In this document: in pieces, positions 26,001 through 34,247 of the stretch
Layout: every line of letters starts with the position of its first letter
Numbering within the stretch: the first letter of the stretch is position 1
Assembly: GCA_964615375.1 (NCBI GenBank)
Contig: CAZTOW010000022.1
Location: 1-64,000, forward strand
Origin: CAZKWG01 sp964615375
Lineage (GTDB): Bacteria > Myxococcota_A > UBA796 > CAZKWG01
DNA: 64,000 bases
Direction of reading: 5' to 3'
The notes under the pieces: generated by a model
Database searches by the model: none
Told to the model about the DNA's origin: nothing
What the model saw: the letters and a program-made list of their open reading frames with translations, nothing else
Made by a program: the position numbers and the translations under genes

Positions 26001-26413
26001 AGCCCCAGGCCCCGCTGCTCTCGGCGCTCACCCTGGCGAGCGGCGATCTGCTGGACGTCGCGACCCTGTACGGCGCCCAGGTCGAGGCCGAGCTGGTGGT
26101 GCTGAGCGCCTGTGAGACCGGGAGGCTGCGCGCCCGAGGGGGCGAGCCTCACGGCCTGGCGCGGGGCGTGCTGGCGGCGGGCGGCGGGCGGGTCGTGCTG
26201 AGCCTGTGGCCGGTGGACGACGCGGCCACGGCCCGCCTGATGGACGCCTTCTACGCCGAGCTCGACGCGGGCTGTCCGGTGCCGGAGGCGCTGCGCCGCG
26301 CCCAGCGCGCGACCCGGGAGGCCCAGGCCGGCGGCCCCCGGCGGGACCTGATCCTCGAGCCGGTCGCCGGCGGTGACGAGCGCCTCTGGGCGGGGTGGGT
26401 GGTGCTGGGCTGA
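23036..26413 (+). CDS. large helical-repeat protein with C-terminal CHAT protease domain
   Basis: 1125 residues. The first 850 are Ala/Leu/Glu-rich helical, TPR-like repeats, a normal arrangement for CHAT proteins. The C-terminal CHAT (caspase HetF associated with TPRs) domain contains HLATHG with His985 and SACETG with Cys1026, the caspase-type His-Cys dyad, and ends with GGGRVVLSLWPVDDAATARL. CHAT proteases act in bacterial conflict and cell-death systems (for example gasdermin or Craspase-type loci). No Shine-Dalgarno is visible; TAGACT ends 6 bases before the ATG, so the mRNA may be leaderless. An AT-rich codon patch lies near 23538-23572. Neighbours are an AAA/PD-(D/E)XK gene and a caspase gene. 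Confidence 0.85.
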   Translation: MLLALELLALDQGLERGPERGPEAAAWRAALEEALRQAGPDGALMGGRTTAAVSRFEAQQAEAFQRWVAVESSLEPAVNAHLRVLAALALTPLSLSVHRQRPGVAPVQPEASFPLPALLADPDPRARALALRLRAWTLRAAGFPEAAVAHLEAALALSQGDARAEGLCLFSLAEIINAPHAPLASGEVWLYEAAGGVAEVPGAAQPRAPGDEARALRHLDEAEARLGDWAPGACALAAARGLIAARAGRLEEARERLAEAERLGAGGFPRGAALARLHRALVELALGKPADREAATALGRWGREAAPGFALGLGMVALVEARRALEEGADAPRAVAAAELAVDLLEALGAAHAAGLALLDGATYAGLAFGPEHARSRLDAAWARALTLRGTALDEGGLMLAAHAAFSALTTAMATQDPEALLAAQARMDLLLAWRPGLFERTELTLPALQAALIRASAAADEGDRAGLEAALTELERQTAALPEPGRWLWESTLLAWRQRHAQAAERFLAYQAARAAAPPTLDLTLSAEEAASVAPQIAAAEAALARQRRRDALVERAEMASRCEQWALAGEAISTLDAEYSPDGWLDPVEPWRGLALRAGLLSELGREEAAAEAWARAWESLEARRARLAGDQGRGALSGDPAVRDLGLGAARTALRRREAALARGEAAAARALLEEGFAWSERVRARAMTELLAAAPLRASAPEPLRRWQELRTRLSALEGLLGSVTAPERRAALEARVAAARAALIPLERALSEDSAALARLLRPDAEPLSLAAARAALPDGGLLLAFDVHGRGLSTWALPREGEPTALRRPLPFLELPARCRELAERCAGGLDPGEAGAALAALLLDPVSELLERASRLLLAPAGPLWRVPWAALPWRGRPLVETHAISLVPSAGALRWLRPEAPVPLDRAVIVGDPARMAWSTPGGEPPVPLSPLPGAAAEAAAVAGRFQAPRLLIGEEATLDAVLAALPGARVLHLATHGRHEPQAPLLSALTLASGDLLDVATLYGAQVEAELVVLSACETGRLRARGGEPHGLARGVLAAGGGRVVLSLWPVDDAATARLMDAFYAELDAGCPVPEALRRAQRATREAQAGGPRRDLILEPVAGGDERLWAGWVVLG

Positions 26414-26475
26414 GCCCCGGCGCTTCGCTTGCCCCCGGCCCCGGCCCGAGTGATGTCAAGCGAGGAGCCTCGTAG

Positions 26476-28140
26476 ATGGACTTCCGCGCCCCCATCGGTC
26501 AGGACGACTTCAGCCTCATCCGGCGGGATGGCCTGAGCTATGTGGACAAGAGCGGGCTCATCGAGGAGCTGCTGCAGGACAGCGCCCTCGTGGTCCTCCT
26601 GCCTCGACCGCGGCGTTTCGGGAAGTCCACGAACCTCTCCATGCTGCGCTGCTTCTTCGAGCGCTCGGAAGAGGACCGCTCGGACCTCTTCCAGGATCTC
26701 GCCGTGTGGCGCTCGGAGCTCGCCCGCGCCCACTTCCAACGTCACCCGGTGATCGCGCTGACGCTCAAGGAGGTGAAGCCTCGAAGCTGGGAGGCGTGTG
26801 AGGAGGATCTCCGCGCCGTCTTGAGCGGGCTCGTCTCGGAGCACCGCTGGCTCCTGGAGCACGAGAGCACGACCGCAGAGGAGCGCGCCGAGCTGCGCGA
26901 GCTGCTCTCTCGCGGCGCGCCCCTGAGCCTGATGCGGCGTGCGCTGCTCCTGCTCTCGCGCCTCCTGCACCGGGCGACCGGCGAGCGCGCGATCGTCCTC
27001 ATCGACGAGTACGACACCCCGATCCACGCGGGCTGGCTCGGCGGCTACTACCGGGAGGTCGTGGACTTCTTCCGTGTCTTCCTCGGCGCGGGCCTGAAGG
27101 GCAGCCCCCACCTCCAGAAGGGCGTCCTCACGGGCATCCTGCGGATCTCCAAGGAGTCCATCTTCTCCGACATCAACAACCTCGCGGTCTACTCCTTGCT
27201 GAGGCCAGAGTACCGCCTGCGCTTCGGCTTCACCGAGGCGGAGGTCACCGCCCTGGCCGAGCGCGCCGGGGCCACGGGCCAGCTCCGCGAGATCCGGCGC
27301 TGGTACAACGGTTACCGCGTGGGAGGCGAGACGATCTACAACCCCTGGTCGGTGATCAGCTTCCTGGCCAGCGAGGATCGCGTCCCCCGCCCCTACTGGG
27401 TGAACACCAGCAGCAACGAGCTGATCGGGCGCGTCATCACCGAGGGGCAGGAGCAGCTCTCGCTGGATCTGGAGGTCCTCCTGGCGGGCGGCAGGCTCAA
27501 GCGCCCCGTCGAGGAGGCGCTGGTGCTCCCGGATCTGGAGCGTCGCTCGGACGCCATCTGGAGCCTGCTCCTGTTCAGCGGCTACCTGAAGGCCGCGCGC
27601 GTCCATCGCGACGGGCAGGTGACCCTGGCGGTCCCGAACCGCGAGGTCATGGGGGCCTTCGACGCGCTGCTGGGGCGCTGGATGCAGCGGGGGGCGGGGG
27701 GCAGCGCGGAGGTGCAGCGCCTGCTCTACTCCATGCTGGAGGGCGACGTGGAGCGCTTCGAGGGCGAGCTGGATCGGGTGGTCCAGAGCGCTCTGTCCGC
27801 CTTCGACCTCGATCGTCGCGAACCTGAGCGCATCTACCACGCGTTCACGCTCGGGCTGCTGGTCTCGCTGCGGGACACCCACCGTGTCGAGTCCAACCGC
27901 GAGAGCGGCTATGGGCGCGCCGACGTGCTGGTGATCCCGAAGCGGTCGGGGCGGCCGGGCGTGGTGTTGGAGTTCAAGCGCCTGCGGGAGGGGGAGAGCC
28001 CCGAGCATGCCTTGGACGCCGCGATGGCGCAGATTCAGCGGAACGCCTACGTCGCGCGCCTCGTAGAGGCCGGCGCCAGCCCCGTGCGCAGCTACGCCGT
28101 GGTCTTCGACGGGAGGCGCGTGCGACTGCGGGCGGGCTGA
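26476..28140 (+). CDS. AAA-ATPase-like / PD-(D/E)XK nuclease protein
   Basis: 554 residues. The N terminus FSLIRRDGLSYVDKSGLIEE and then LLPRPRRFGKSTNLSML is the signature of the AAA-ATPase-like (AAA_9) family, with Walker A RRFGKST; IVLIDEYDTPIHAG is the Walker B/sensor region. The C-terminal PD-(D/E)XK (PDDEXK_9) domain holds ESGYGRADVLVIP and VVLEFKRLREGES, giving the D...ExK core. These proteins are abundant in genomes rich in horizontally spread genes; their function is not established. The gene lies between the CHAT gene (63 bases before) and the caspase gene (48 bases after), on the same strand, so it may belong to the same conflict locus. Confidence 0.85.
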   Translation: MDFRAPIGQDDFSLIRRDGLSYVDKSGLIEELLQDSALVVLLPRPRRFGKSTNLSMLRCFFERSEEDRSDLFQDLAVWRSELARAHFQRHPVIALTLKEVKPRSWEACEEDLRAVLSGLVSEHRWLLEHESTTAEERAELRELLSRGAPLSLMRRALLLLSRLLHRATGERAIVLIDEYDTPIHAGWLGGYYREVVDFFRVFLGAGLKGSPHLQKGVLTGILRISKESIFSDINNLAVYSLLRPEYRLRFGFTEAEVTALAERAGATGQLREIRRWYNGYRVGGETIYNPWSVISFLASEDRVPRPYWVNTSSNELIGRVITEGQEQLSLDLEVLLAGGRLKRPVEEALVLPDLERRSDAIWSLLLFSGYLKAARVHRDGQVTLAVPNREVMGAFDALLGRWMQRGAGGSAEVQRLLYSMLEGDVERFEGELDRVVQSALSAFDLDRREPERIYHAFTLGLLVSLRDTHRVESNRESGYGRADVLVIPKRSGRPGVVLEFKRLREGESPEHALDAAMAQIQRNAYVARLVEAGASPVRSYAVVFDGRRVRLRAG

Positions 28141-28188
28141 CGCTCAGGGGGCGCCTCCGCGACGAACATCCCTCCCAGGACCACCGCC

Positions 28189-30060
28189 ATGCCTACCCGC
28201 CGCGCCCTGATCATCGGCATCGGGGCCTATCCCCACTTCCCCAACGACCAGCTCCTCGGCGCCGTGGCCGACGCCCGGCTCTTCGCGGCGACGCTGCAGG
28301 AGCGCTTCGGCTTCCCCGAGGCCGAGCTCAGTCTGCTGCTGGACGAGGCCGCCACCCGGGAGTCCCTGGTCGCCGCCCTCGACGGGCTCGCCGAGCGCGC
28401 GGAGCCCGGGGACGCCGTCGTGCTCTACTACAGCGGGCACGGGTCGCAGCGCCTGGAGCGGGCCCCGGAGGGCGAGGAGGCGGACCGCTACGAGGAGGTC
28501 CTGGTCCCCTACGACTCGGGGCACCGGGCCCCCGCGGAGAACCGCGACCTCTCGGATGATGAGCTCGGCGCCTGGGTCCGGCGGGTGCGGGCGCGGACCG
28601 AGAACCTGACCCTGATCTTCGACTGCTGCCACTCGGGCTCCCTGGACCGCCAGCGGTCCGCCCGCCAGGTGCCGATGGATCGGCGCCGCCGCCCGCCCTC
28701 AGGGCGCCCGCGGACCACCCGCGGCGGCAGCGGCTGGCTCCCCCTGGAGCGCGGATACACCCTGCTGGCGGCCTGCCGGGACGGTGAGATCTCCAGCGAG
28801 CTCCGCACGCCGGCCGGCGTCCACGGGGCGCTGACCTGGCACCTCGTCCAGGCGCTCACGGCCCCGGGCGCCGCGGGTCAGAGCTGGCAGGCCCTCTTCG
28901 AGCCCGTGGCCGCGCGGGTGAACGCCGACTTCCTCTGTCAGCACCCGCAGCTGGAGGGCGAGCGCGAGCGTCTGCCCTTCGGGGTCGAGCGCGCCCCTCT
29001 GCCCGGCGTGGGCGTGAGCGCGCGGGCGGGCGAGGAGCTGTGGCTGGAGGCGGGCGCGATCCTGGGGGCGCGGGTCGGCGCGCGCTGGGCGCTGATCGAT
29101 CCGGCCCAGGGACCCGCGTCCAAGGCGGAGGCTCGCGCGGAGGTGGAGCTGGTCGAGGTCCAGGCCCTGCGATCCCGGGCGCGCCTGCTGGGCGAGGCTC
29201 CCCGGGAGACCGACCAGCTCCGGGCCCTCCCCCGCGACCCCGCCCAGGTCACCCCGCTCACGCTGAGCGTGGTACCGGGCGCACCACAACCCACGGTGGA
29301 GGCCCTCGCCGCGCGCCTCGGATCCGACGGGCTCGTGCGCCTGGGCGAGGACGGAGATCACCAGCTCGTCTGGGTGAGCGCCCGCGCGGAGGTGCGCGAC
29401 AAGACGCCCTGCGCCGAGCTCGGGCCGCTGGACGAGGACGTCTGGGCCGTGCTTTGTCGGGAGGAGCACGCCCTCCCGCCCGTGCGCGCGGGCGAGCTCG
29501 ATCGCCTCGCCGAGAACCTCCGGGCCCTGGCCCGAGCCCGCCGCCTGCTCAGCCTCCGCAACGAGGATCCTTGGAGCGAGCTCCAGGATCGGGTGAGCCT
29601 GCGCCTCCTGGCCTACGACGCCGACGGCGCCCTGCTCCCCCTGGAGCCCGACCCCGCCAGCGGGCTCCCCACCCTCCGCGAGGGCGAGCCCTTCAGCCTG
29701 GAGGTCCACAACGGCGCCTCGCGCGAGGTCTACGCGGCGCTGGTGGACGTGGGGCTGCTGGGCTCCGTCTCGGTCTTCTGGCGGCGGGGGCCGCTGCCGC
29801 CGGGCGGCCGGGAGATCGTGGACCGCGAGCGCCGCCTGCGCCTCGGCTTCCCCGCCGGCTACGAGGCGATGCCCGGCTCGGGCGGGGCGCCGCGCCGCGA
29901 GGGGCTGGAGCGCCTGATCCTGGTCGTGGGCACGCGCCCGATGGAGCTCGGCGGGCTCGCGCAGGCGGGCGCGCGCGACGTGGCGGGCCTGGATCGCTTG
30001 GACGAGGACTGGGGCGCCTGTATTCGGACCATTCGGCTCGTGCGGCGAGGCTCAGCCTGA
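28189..30060 (+). CDS. caspase-family (C14) protease with DUF4384-like tail
   Basis: 623 residues. The p20-like domain has RRALIIGIGAYPHF at the N terminus, VLYYSGHGSQ with His84, and IFDCCHSGSLDR with catalytic Cys147, as in bacterial metacaspase-like (orthocaspase) proteins. An Arg/Pro-rich basic stretch (RRRRPPSGRPRTTRGG) after the active site could be the cleavage linker. The C-terminal 300 residues include a beta domain of the DUF4384 type (FSLEVHNGASREVYAALVDV). Such proteases are effectors or maturases in programmed cell death or stress systems. The 3' end overlaps by 9 bases the convergent small gene that follows the kinase-FGE gene. Confidence 0.9.
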   Translation: MPTRRALIIGIGAYPHFPNDQLLGAVADARLFAATLQERFGFPEAELSLLLDEAATRESLVAALDGLAERAEPGDAVVLYYSGHGSQRLERAPEGEEADRYEEVLVPYDSGHRAPAENRDLSDDELGAWVRRVRARTENLTLIFDCCHSGSLDRQRSARQVPMDRRRRPPSGRPRTTRGGSGWLPLERGYTLLAACRDGEISSELRTPAGVHGALTWHLVQALTAPGAAGQSWQALFEPVAARVNADFLCQHPQLEGERERLPFGVERAPLPGVGVSARAGEELWLEAGAILGARVGARWALIDPAQGPASKAEARAEVELVEVQALRSRARLLGEAPRETDQLRALPRDPAQVTPLTLSVVPGAPQPTVEALAARLGSDGLVRLGEDGDHQLVWVSARAEVRDKTPCAELGPLDEDVWAVLCREEHALPPVRAGELDRLAENLRALARARRLLSLRNEDPWSELQDRVSLRLLAYDADGALLPLEPDPASGLPTLREGEPFSLEVHNGASREVYAALVDVGLLGSVSVFWRRGPLPPGGREIVDRERRLRLGFPAGYEAMPGSGGAPRREGLERLILVVGTRPMELGGLAQAGARDVAGLDRLDEDWGACIRTIRLVRRGSA

Positions 30061-30492
30061 TCCGCCGGGATCCTTGATGTCGGTCCCGTAGTCGTCGGCG
30101 GTCACGCTCAGCACCACCGCGCCCGGACCGTCCAGGCTGGCGGGCTCGCCGCCGCCGCGCCAGCTCACGGTGACGACGCGGGTGCCCGTGCGCGCCAGGC
30201 CCGAGCGCCCCCAGCGGAAGCTGCCGCCGTCGGTGAGCTGCCTCTCTTCGACCAGCACGCCGTCGATGGCGACGCGGAAGAGGGCGGTGCCGCTGAGGCC
30301 GGGGGCCGAGAGGGTCCCGCTGAGGCCGGAGGGCGCCAGGGTCGGATCGCCCGCCTTGACGCCGAAGCTCTGGCCCAGGCTGGTGGTGAGCACGCTGAGC
30401 GCGCCCGTGCTCTCCCGCGCCTCGTTGAGCGAGAGCGAGGTGGTGACGCTGGGTCGGGTCTCGGGCAGCGGGGCGGGGGCGAGGGTGATCAC
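30052..30492 (-). CDS. small beta-sandwich protein of unknown function, kinase-linked
   Basis: 146 residues from a GTG start at 30492 with AGGAG 8 bases upstream. It has no signal peptide and no catalytic residues; Ser/Gly/Thr-rich strands alternate (GSFRWGRSGLARTGTRVVTV, AVVLSVTADDYG), suggesting an Ig-like or adhesin-like beta sandwich. It starts 25 bases after the kinase-FGE gene in the same direction and so probably forms an operon with it. It could be the kinase's binding partner or target. The family is not recognised. Confidence 0.55.
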   Translation of the reverse strand: MITLAPAPLPETRPSVTTSLSLNEARESTGALSVLTTSLGQSFGVKAGDPTLAPSGLSGTLSAPGLSGTALFRVAIDGVLVEERQLTDGGSFRWGRSGLARTGTRVVTVSWRGGGEPASLDGPGAVVLSVTADDYGTDIKDPGGSG

Positions 30493-30517
30493 GGGCTCGA
30501 CTCCTGTGGGGAGGATT

Positions 30518-33037
30518 CTACGCCTGCGGCGCGTCCTCGGGGTAGCTCCGCGCCAGCCGCAGCCCGGTGATGGGCTGCACCAGCCCGGCCGCCATGCCGG
30601 TGCGGCGGCCGATGCGCGCGCCGCCCTCGAAGTAGCTGTAGGCCCCGCCGCGGACGGCGCGGGCGGGCAGGTCGAGATCGAGGGTCGCCAGGACCTGGGC
30701 GAGGTCCAGGCGCCCGTCCACCAGGGGTGGACCCTGGGGCTCGAAGGGCTCCAGGCACCACTCGACGACCCCGCCCGCCAGGCCGCGCACGCCGTAGGGG
30801 CTCTCGTCGGTGGGGAAGGCGCTCACCGGGCGGGGCAGCGGCCGGTCGCCGGGCTGGCTCTGGCGGAGGTTGGCCCAGGTCGGGTCCACGAAGTCGCCCC
30901 AGGGGAAGAGGCGGCCGTCGGCGCCGCGCGCGGCCTTCTCCCACTCCAGCTCCGAGGGCAGGCGCCAGGGCAGGCCCTCGCGGGCGGCCAGCGCGGCGGC
31001 GGCGGCGCGGGCGCGGTCCCAGCAGAGCTGGAAGGCGGGCCAGTCGGCGTCCCAGGTGTCGCCGTCCTCGTCGGTGGGGAGCCGGTACTGACCATCCACC
31101 AGGGGTGGAGCCACGGCCCCGCGGGCCTTGGACCAGGGCAGGATGCGCTCGGCCGCCTCGGGGTGGCCCTCGGCTCGGAGGCGGTTCGCCTCGGCCAGCA
31201 GCTCGCCCAGGGTGACGGGGAAGCGGCGGATCACGAAGCCGTCCAGCCAGATCCGGCGCGGGGGCAGGGCGCCGGCGGTGGGCTCCACGTCGCCGCTCGC
31301 GTACCAGCCGGCGGGCACGTAGATCTCGTCGGGGCGCAGCGCGCCGCGGGGCGGGAGCGGCACGGGGCGGGGCGCGTCCTCGCCGGGGCGCGTGAGGTCG
31401 AGGCGCTCCTCCCGGCCCAGGCAGACGGGCAGCCGCACCTCCTCGCGACCCTCGGCCCGCAGCACGAGCAGCCAGCTCCCGCGGTCCAGGGGCAGGTCCA
31501 CCAGGGGTGTGGGTCCGAGCGAGCGCACGAAGACCGGGACCAGGCGGCGGCGGCGCTCCTCGTAGCGGTAGAGCAGCACCTCGGCGCCCGACGGCGCGGT
31601 GTCCAGGCTCAGGCTGCCCCGCCCGCTCAGCCAGCCCGCGTAGCGACCGCGATCGTGGGCGCGGAGCAGGGCCTCGTAGCGGGCGCTGGACAGGGGATCG
31701 CGCCGGGCCTCGGCGGCGCGGTGCAGCTCCTGGTAGTGGTCGGCGAGGCGGGCGTGGGCCTCGGGCAGGTCGGGGAGCTCGGTGAGGGCGGAGGCCAGGA
31801 GCTCGGTGTGCTGGAGCTCGGCCAGGGTGGCGCCCAGCTCCAGGCGGGCGGCCTCGTCCTGGTCCTCCCAGGCCGGGGCCTTCTCCTCCACGGGCGTCCA
31901 GGGCTGGGTCCGGGACAGGAGGGCCTCGGCCCGCGCCCGCCGCGCCCGCGCCTCCTGCCCCAGCCGCTCGGCCTCCGCCTTCGCCTGGTCGGCCTCGCGC
32001 ACGCGCTCGAGGGCGAGCTCCCGGCGGCGCGCGCCCTCCAGCCAGGCGGCGAGCTCAGCGGACAGGGCGGCGGCGTCGGGCAGGCGCCGGGCGATCTCAG
32101 GCGCCAGGGCCGCGCGGCAGAGCCGACGAAGATCCTCCGGGATGGGCGCGCCGCCGACCCCGGTGGCGGGGAGCTCCGGCCTCCGCGGCGTGCCACCCGT
32201 GAGGATGAAGCACAGGGTGGCGCCGAGCGCGTAGACGTCGGTGTGCGGGCCGATCTCCTCGGGTCGCCCGGCGGCCTGCTCGGGCGCCATGTAGCCGGGG
32301 GTCCCCGAGATCCGCCCGGCGACGGTGTGGACCCCGGCGCGGCTGGTCTGCACGTCCTCCGCCTCGGCCTCCCCCGCGCGGACCCGGGCCAGCCCCCAGT
32401 CCAGGACCAGCACCTCGCCGTAGGCGCCGACCATGACGTTCCCCGGCTTGAGATCGCGGTGGATGACGCCGCGGGCGTGGGCGAAGGCCACCGTCTCGGC
32501 CACGCGGCGCAGCGCGTCCAGGAGGCGCCACAGGCTCCAGCCGTCCGGGGCGGCCCCCCAGCGCCCCTCGCCGGTCCGCGCGTGGACCTGGGCGATCACC
32601 TCGCTCAGCGTGCGCCCGCGGACCTCCTGCATGGTGAAGTAGTGCGCGCCGTCGGGGAGCTGCCAGAGCTCGTGCACCGGGATGACGCCCGGGTGCTGGA
32701 GCTGGGCGGTGACCTGGGCCTCCTCCACGAAGCGGGCGACGGCGTCGGGGCTGTCGCGGAAGCGGGGCTGCAGGCGCTTGAGCGCCATCGTGCGCCCCAG
32801 CACGGGGTCGCGCACGCGGCGCACCTCACCCATGCCGCCCTGGCCCAGCGCGCCGAGATCCTCGAAGCGGCCGAGGCGATCGGGGAAGGGCGAGGGCTCG
32901 GCGCCGTCTACCGGGTCGTAGAAGGTGCGGTCTCCGGGCTCGTCCTGGAGCTCCGCCAGGGCCGCCCCGATGGCGACCTCGTCCAGCCCCTGCCGCGCCA
33001 GGGCCGCGCGCAGCCTCGCGATGGAATCCGGGGTCAT
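30518..33037 (-). CDS. Ser/Thr protein kinase with C-terminal FGE-sulfatase domain
   Basis: About 839 residues (ATG 33037; a GTG at 33040 is possible). Kinase domain about 58-335: glycine loop LGQGGMGEV, catalytic HRDLKPGN near 194-201, the metal loop as LDWGLAR, and GTPGYMAPEQA. A coiled, charged linker and a beta PEGA-like domain (LSLDTAPSGAEVLLYRYEER) follow. The last 240 residues match the formylglycine-generating-enzyme-like (SUMF1) fold: YVPAGWYASGDVE, RRIWLDGFVIRRFPVT, WRLPSELEWEKAARG, FPWGD and AVRGGAYSYF. In many conflict systems this fold acts as a ligand-binding or modifying module. No membrane helix is visible. Its operon partner is the small gene at 30052. Confidence 0.88.
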   Translation of the reverse strand: MTPDSIARLRAALARQGLDEVAIGAALAELQDEPGDRTFYDPVDGAEPSPFPDRLGRFEDLGALGQGGMGEVRRVRDPVLGRTMALKRLQPRFRDSPDAVARFVEEAQVTAQLQHPGVIPVHELWQLPDGAHYFTMQEVRGRTLSEVIAQVHARTGEGRWGAAPDGWSLWRLLDALRRVAETVAFAHARGVIHRDLKPGNVMVGAYGEVLVLDWGLARVRAGEAEAEDVQTSRAGVHTVAGRISGTPGYMAPEQAAGRPEEIGPHTDVYALGATLCFILTGGTPRRPELPATGVGGAPIPEDLRRLCRAALAPEIARRLPDAAALSAELAAWLEGARRRELALERVREADQAKAEAERLGQEARARRARAEALLSRTQPWTPVEEKAPAWEDQDEAARLELGATLAELQHTELLASALTELPDLPEAHARLADHYQELHRAAEARRDPLSSARYEALLRAHDRGRYAGWLSGRGSLSLDTAPSGAEVLLYRYEERRRRLVPVFVRSLGPTPLVDLPLDRGSWLLVLRAEGREEVRLPVCLGREERLDLTRPGEDAPRPVPLPPRGALRPDEIYVPAGWYASGDVEPTAGALPPRRIWLDGFVIRRFPVTLGELLAEANRLRAEGHPEAAERILPWSKARGAVAPPLVDGQYRLPTDEDGDTWDADWPAFQLCWDRARAAAAALAAREGLPWRLPSELEWEKAARGADGRLFPWGDFVDPTWANLRQSQPGDRPLPRPVSAFPTDESPYGVRGLAGGVVEWCLEPFEPQGPPLVDGRLDLAQVLATLDLDLPARAVRGGAYSYFEGGARIGRRTGMAAGLVQPITGLRLARSYPEDAPQA

Positions 33038-33113
33038 CACGCGGGTCTATGTATCGCGCCCGGTAGCGCCACACGCGCGCTCCGGTGTCGTGCTATCCAG
33101 AACCAGAGGGAAC

Positions 33114-34244
33114 ATGTCGCGACGCCTCGCGCTCTGCCTGCTCGCCGCTCTGAGCCTCGCGCTCGTCGCCTGGTCCGTGCGCGGGCCGGAGGGCGCCATG
33201 AGCGCGCAGATGGTCGATGGGACGCGGCTCTTCGTCCCGGAGACCGGGCCCTGGACCGGGGCGGCGACGGCCACGCCCGCCGCCGATCTCGGGCAGGCGG
33301 CGCAGAGCGCGCTGGACTGGCTCGCGGCGGAGAAGGCGCGCGATCCGCTCGCCGCCCACGCCGGCCTGCTGGGCGAGCGCGGGGTCAGCCTGGAGCGGGT
33401 CGAGCGCACGCTGGCCTTCGTGGCCCGGGTGGCGCGCGAGGACAAGGGCCAGGCGAAGCAGCGCCTGGAGGACCCGGCCTTCTGGGCGGAGCACTTCGAA
33501 TTCTACGCCTGGAAGGCGAAGGCCGCCGGGGGCGCGGACGACCGCATCCGGCTCACCCGCTACCTGGTCTACCAGGTGCGCGGCTCGCTGACCCGGGGGG
33601 AGCACTTCGACACCGCGCTGTACTCCGTGCCTGAGGACGAGGCGGGGCTCACCCTGTCTCAGGCCGAGGCGAAGAAGGAGACGCTCACGCGCTTCAAGTA
33701 CGACCGCCCCGCCGTGCTCTCCGGGATCTACGAGGAGGGCGGGGCGGCGCAGGGGCGGGCCTTCGCGCTGGTCTACCTGAGCCGGGCCGACGCCCTGCAG
33801 GCGCAGCTCCAGGGCACCATCGAGGTCCGGCTGGACGACGGGAGCACCCGACTCTTCAACGTGGACCGGCCGAACGGATTCCCCTACGAGAAGGGCGCCA
33901 CCCTGGAGAAGCAGCCGCGATACTGGTACTTCCGGCCGGTGGACGGCGTGCTGGGCTATGGGCCGGAGCCCTCCCGCAAGGTCAAGCTGGTCGCGGGCGC
34001 CAGCCTGGCGGGGGACGTCTACAACCTGGGCCTGGGCAAGCTGGTGGCGCTCTCCTGGGCCGGGCCGGGCGGGCGCGTGGTGAAGATGGCGGTGCTCGGC
34101 GACACGGGCGGCGCCTTCCAACCCAACCTGGGCCAGCTCGACCTGCTGGCTGGCTTCTTCCCCACCAAGGAGGCCTTCCTGGAGGCGACGAAGGGCATCC
34201 CCGACCGGGTGGACGCGGGGCTGCTGCTGCTGAGAGAGGGCTGA
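33114..34244 (+). CDS. MltA-like lytic transglycosylase domain protein
   Basis: 376 residues. An N-terminal hydrophobic segment (RLALCLLAALSLALVAW) exports the protein. The body matches the MltA pattern: AVLSGIYEEGG, LQGTIEVRLDDGSTRLFNVD with RPNGFPYEKG, RYWYFRPVDGVLGYGPEPS, LVAGASLAGDVYNLG, and VLGDTGGAFQPNLGQLD with the catalytic-type Asp in DTGGA. MltA enzymes cleave peptidoglycan to 1,6-anhydro-muropeptides. Identity to classical MltA looks low, but the order of motifs is right. It is transcribed divergently from the kinase-FGE gene. Confidence 0.7.
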   Translation: MSRRLALCLLAALSLALVAWSVRGPEGAMSAQMVDGTRLFVPETGPWTGAATATPAADLGQAAQSALDWLAAEKARDPLAAHAGLLGERGVSLERVERTLAFVARVAREDKGQAKQRLEDPAFWAEHFEFYAWKAKAAGGADDRIRLTRYLVYQVRGSLTRGEHFDTALYSVPEDEAGLTLSQAEAKKETLTRFKYDRPAVLSGIYEEGGAAQGRAFALVYLSRADALQAQLQGTIEVRLDDGSTRLFNVDRPNGFPYEKGATLEKQPRYWYFRPVDGVLGYGPEPSRKVKLVAGASLAGDVYNLGLGKLVALSWAGPGGRVVKMAVLGDTGGAFQPNLGQLDLLAGFFPTKEAFLEATKGIPDRVDAGLLLLREG

Positions 34245-34247
34245 GGT

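Noticed and set aside
23549..26152. 867-residue open frame on the - strand inside the CHAT gene
   Set aside because: Antisense shadow of Ala/Leu/Glu-rich repeats; Arg/Pro/Gln-rich with no domain.
30518..33037. Diversity-generating retroelement acting on the FGE domain
   Set aside because: No reverse transcriptase gene and no template/variable repeat pair was seen in the window.
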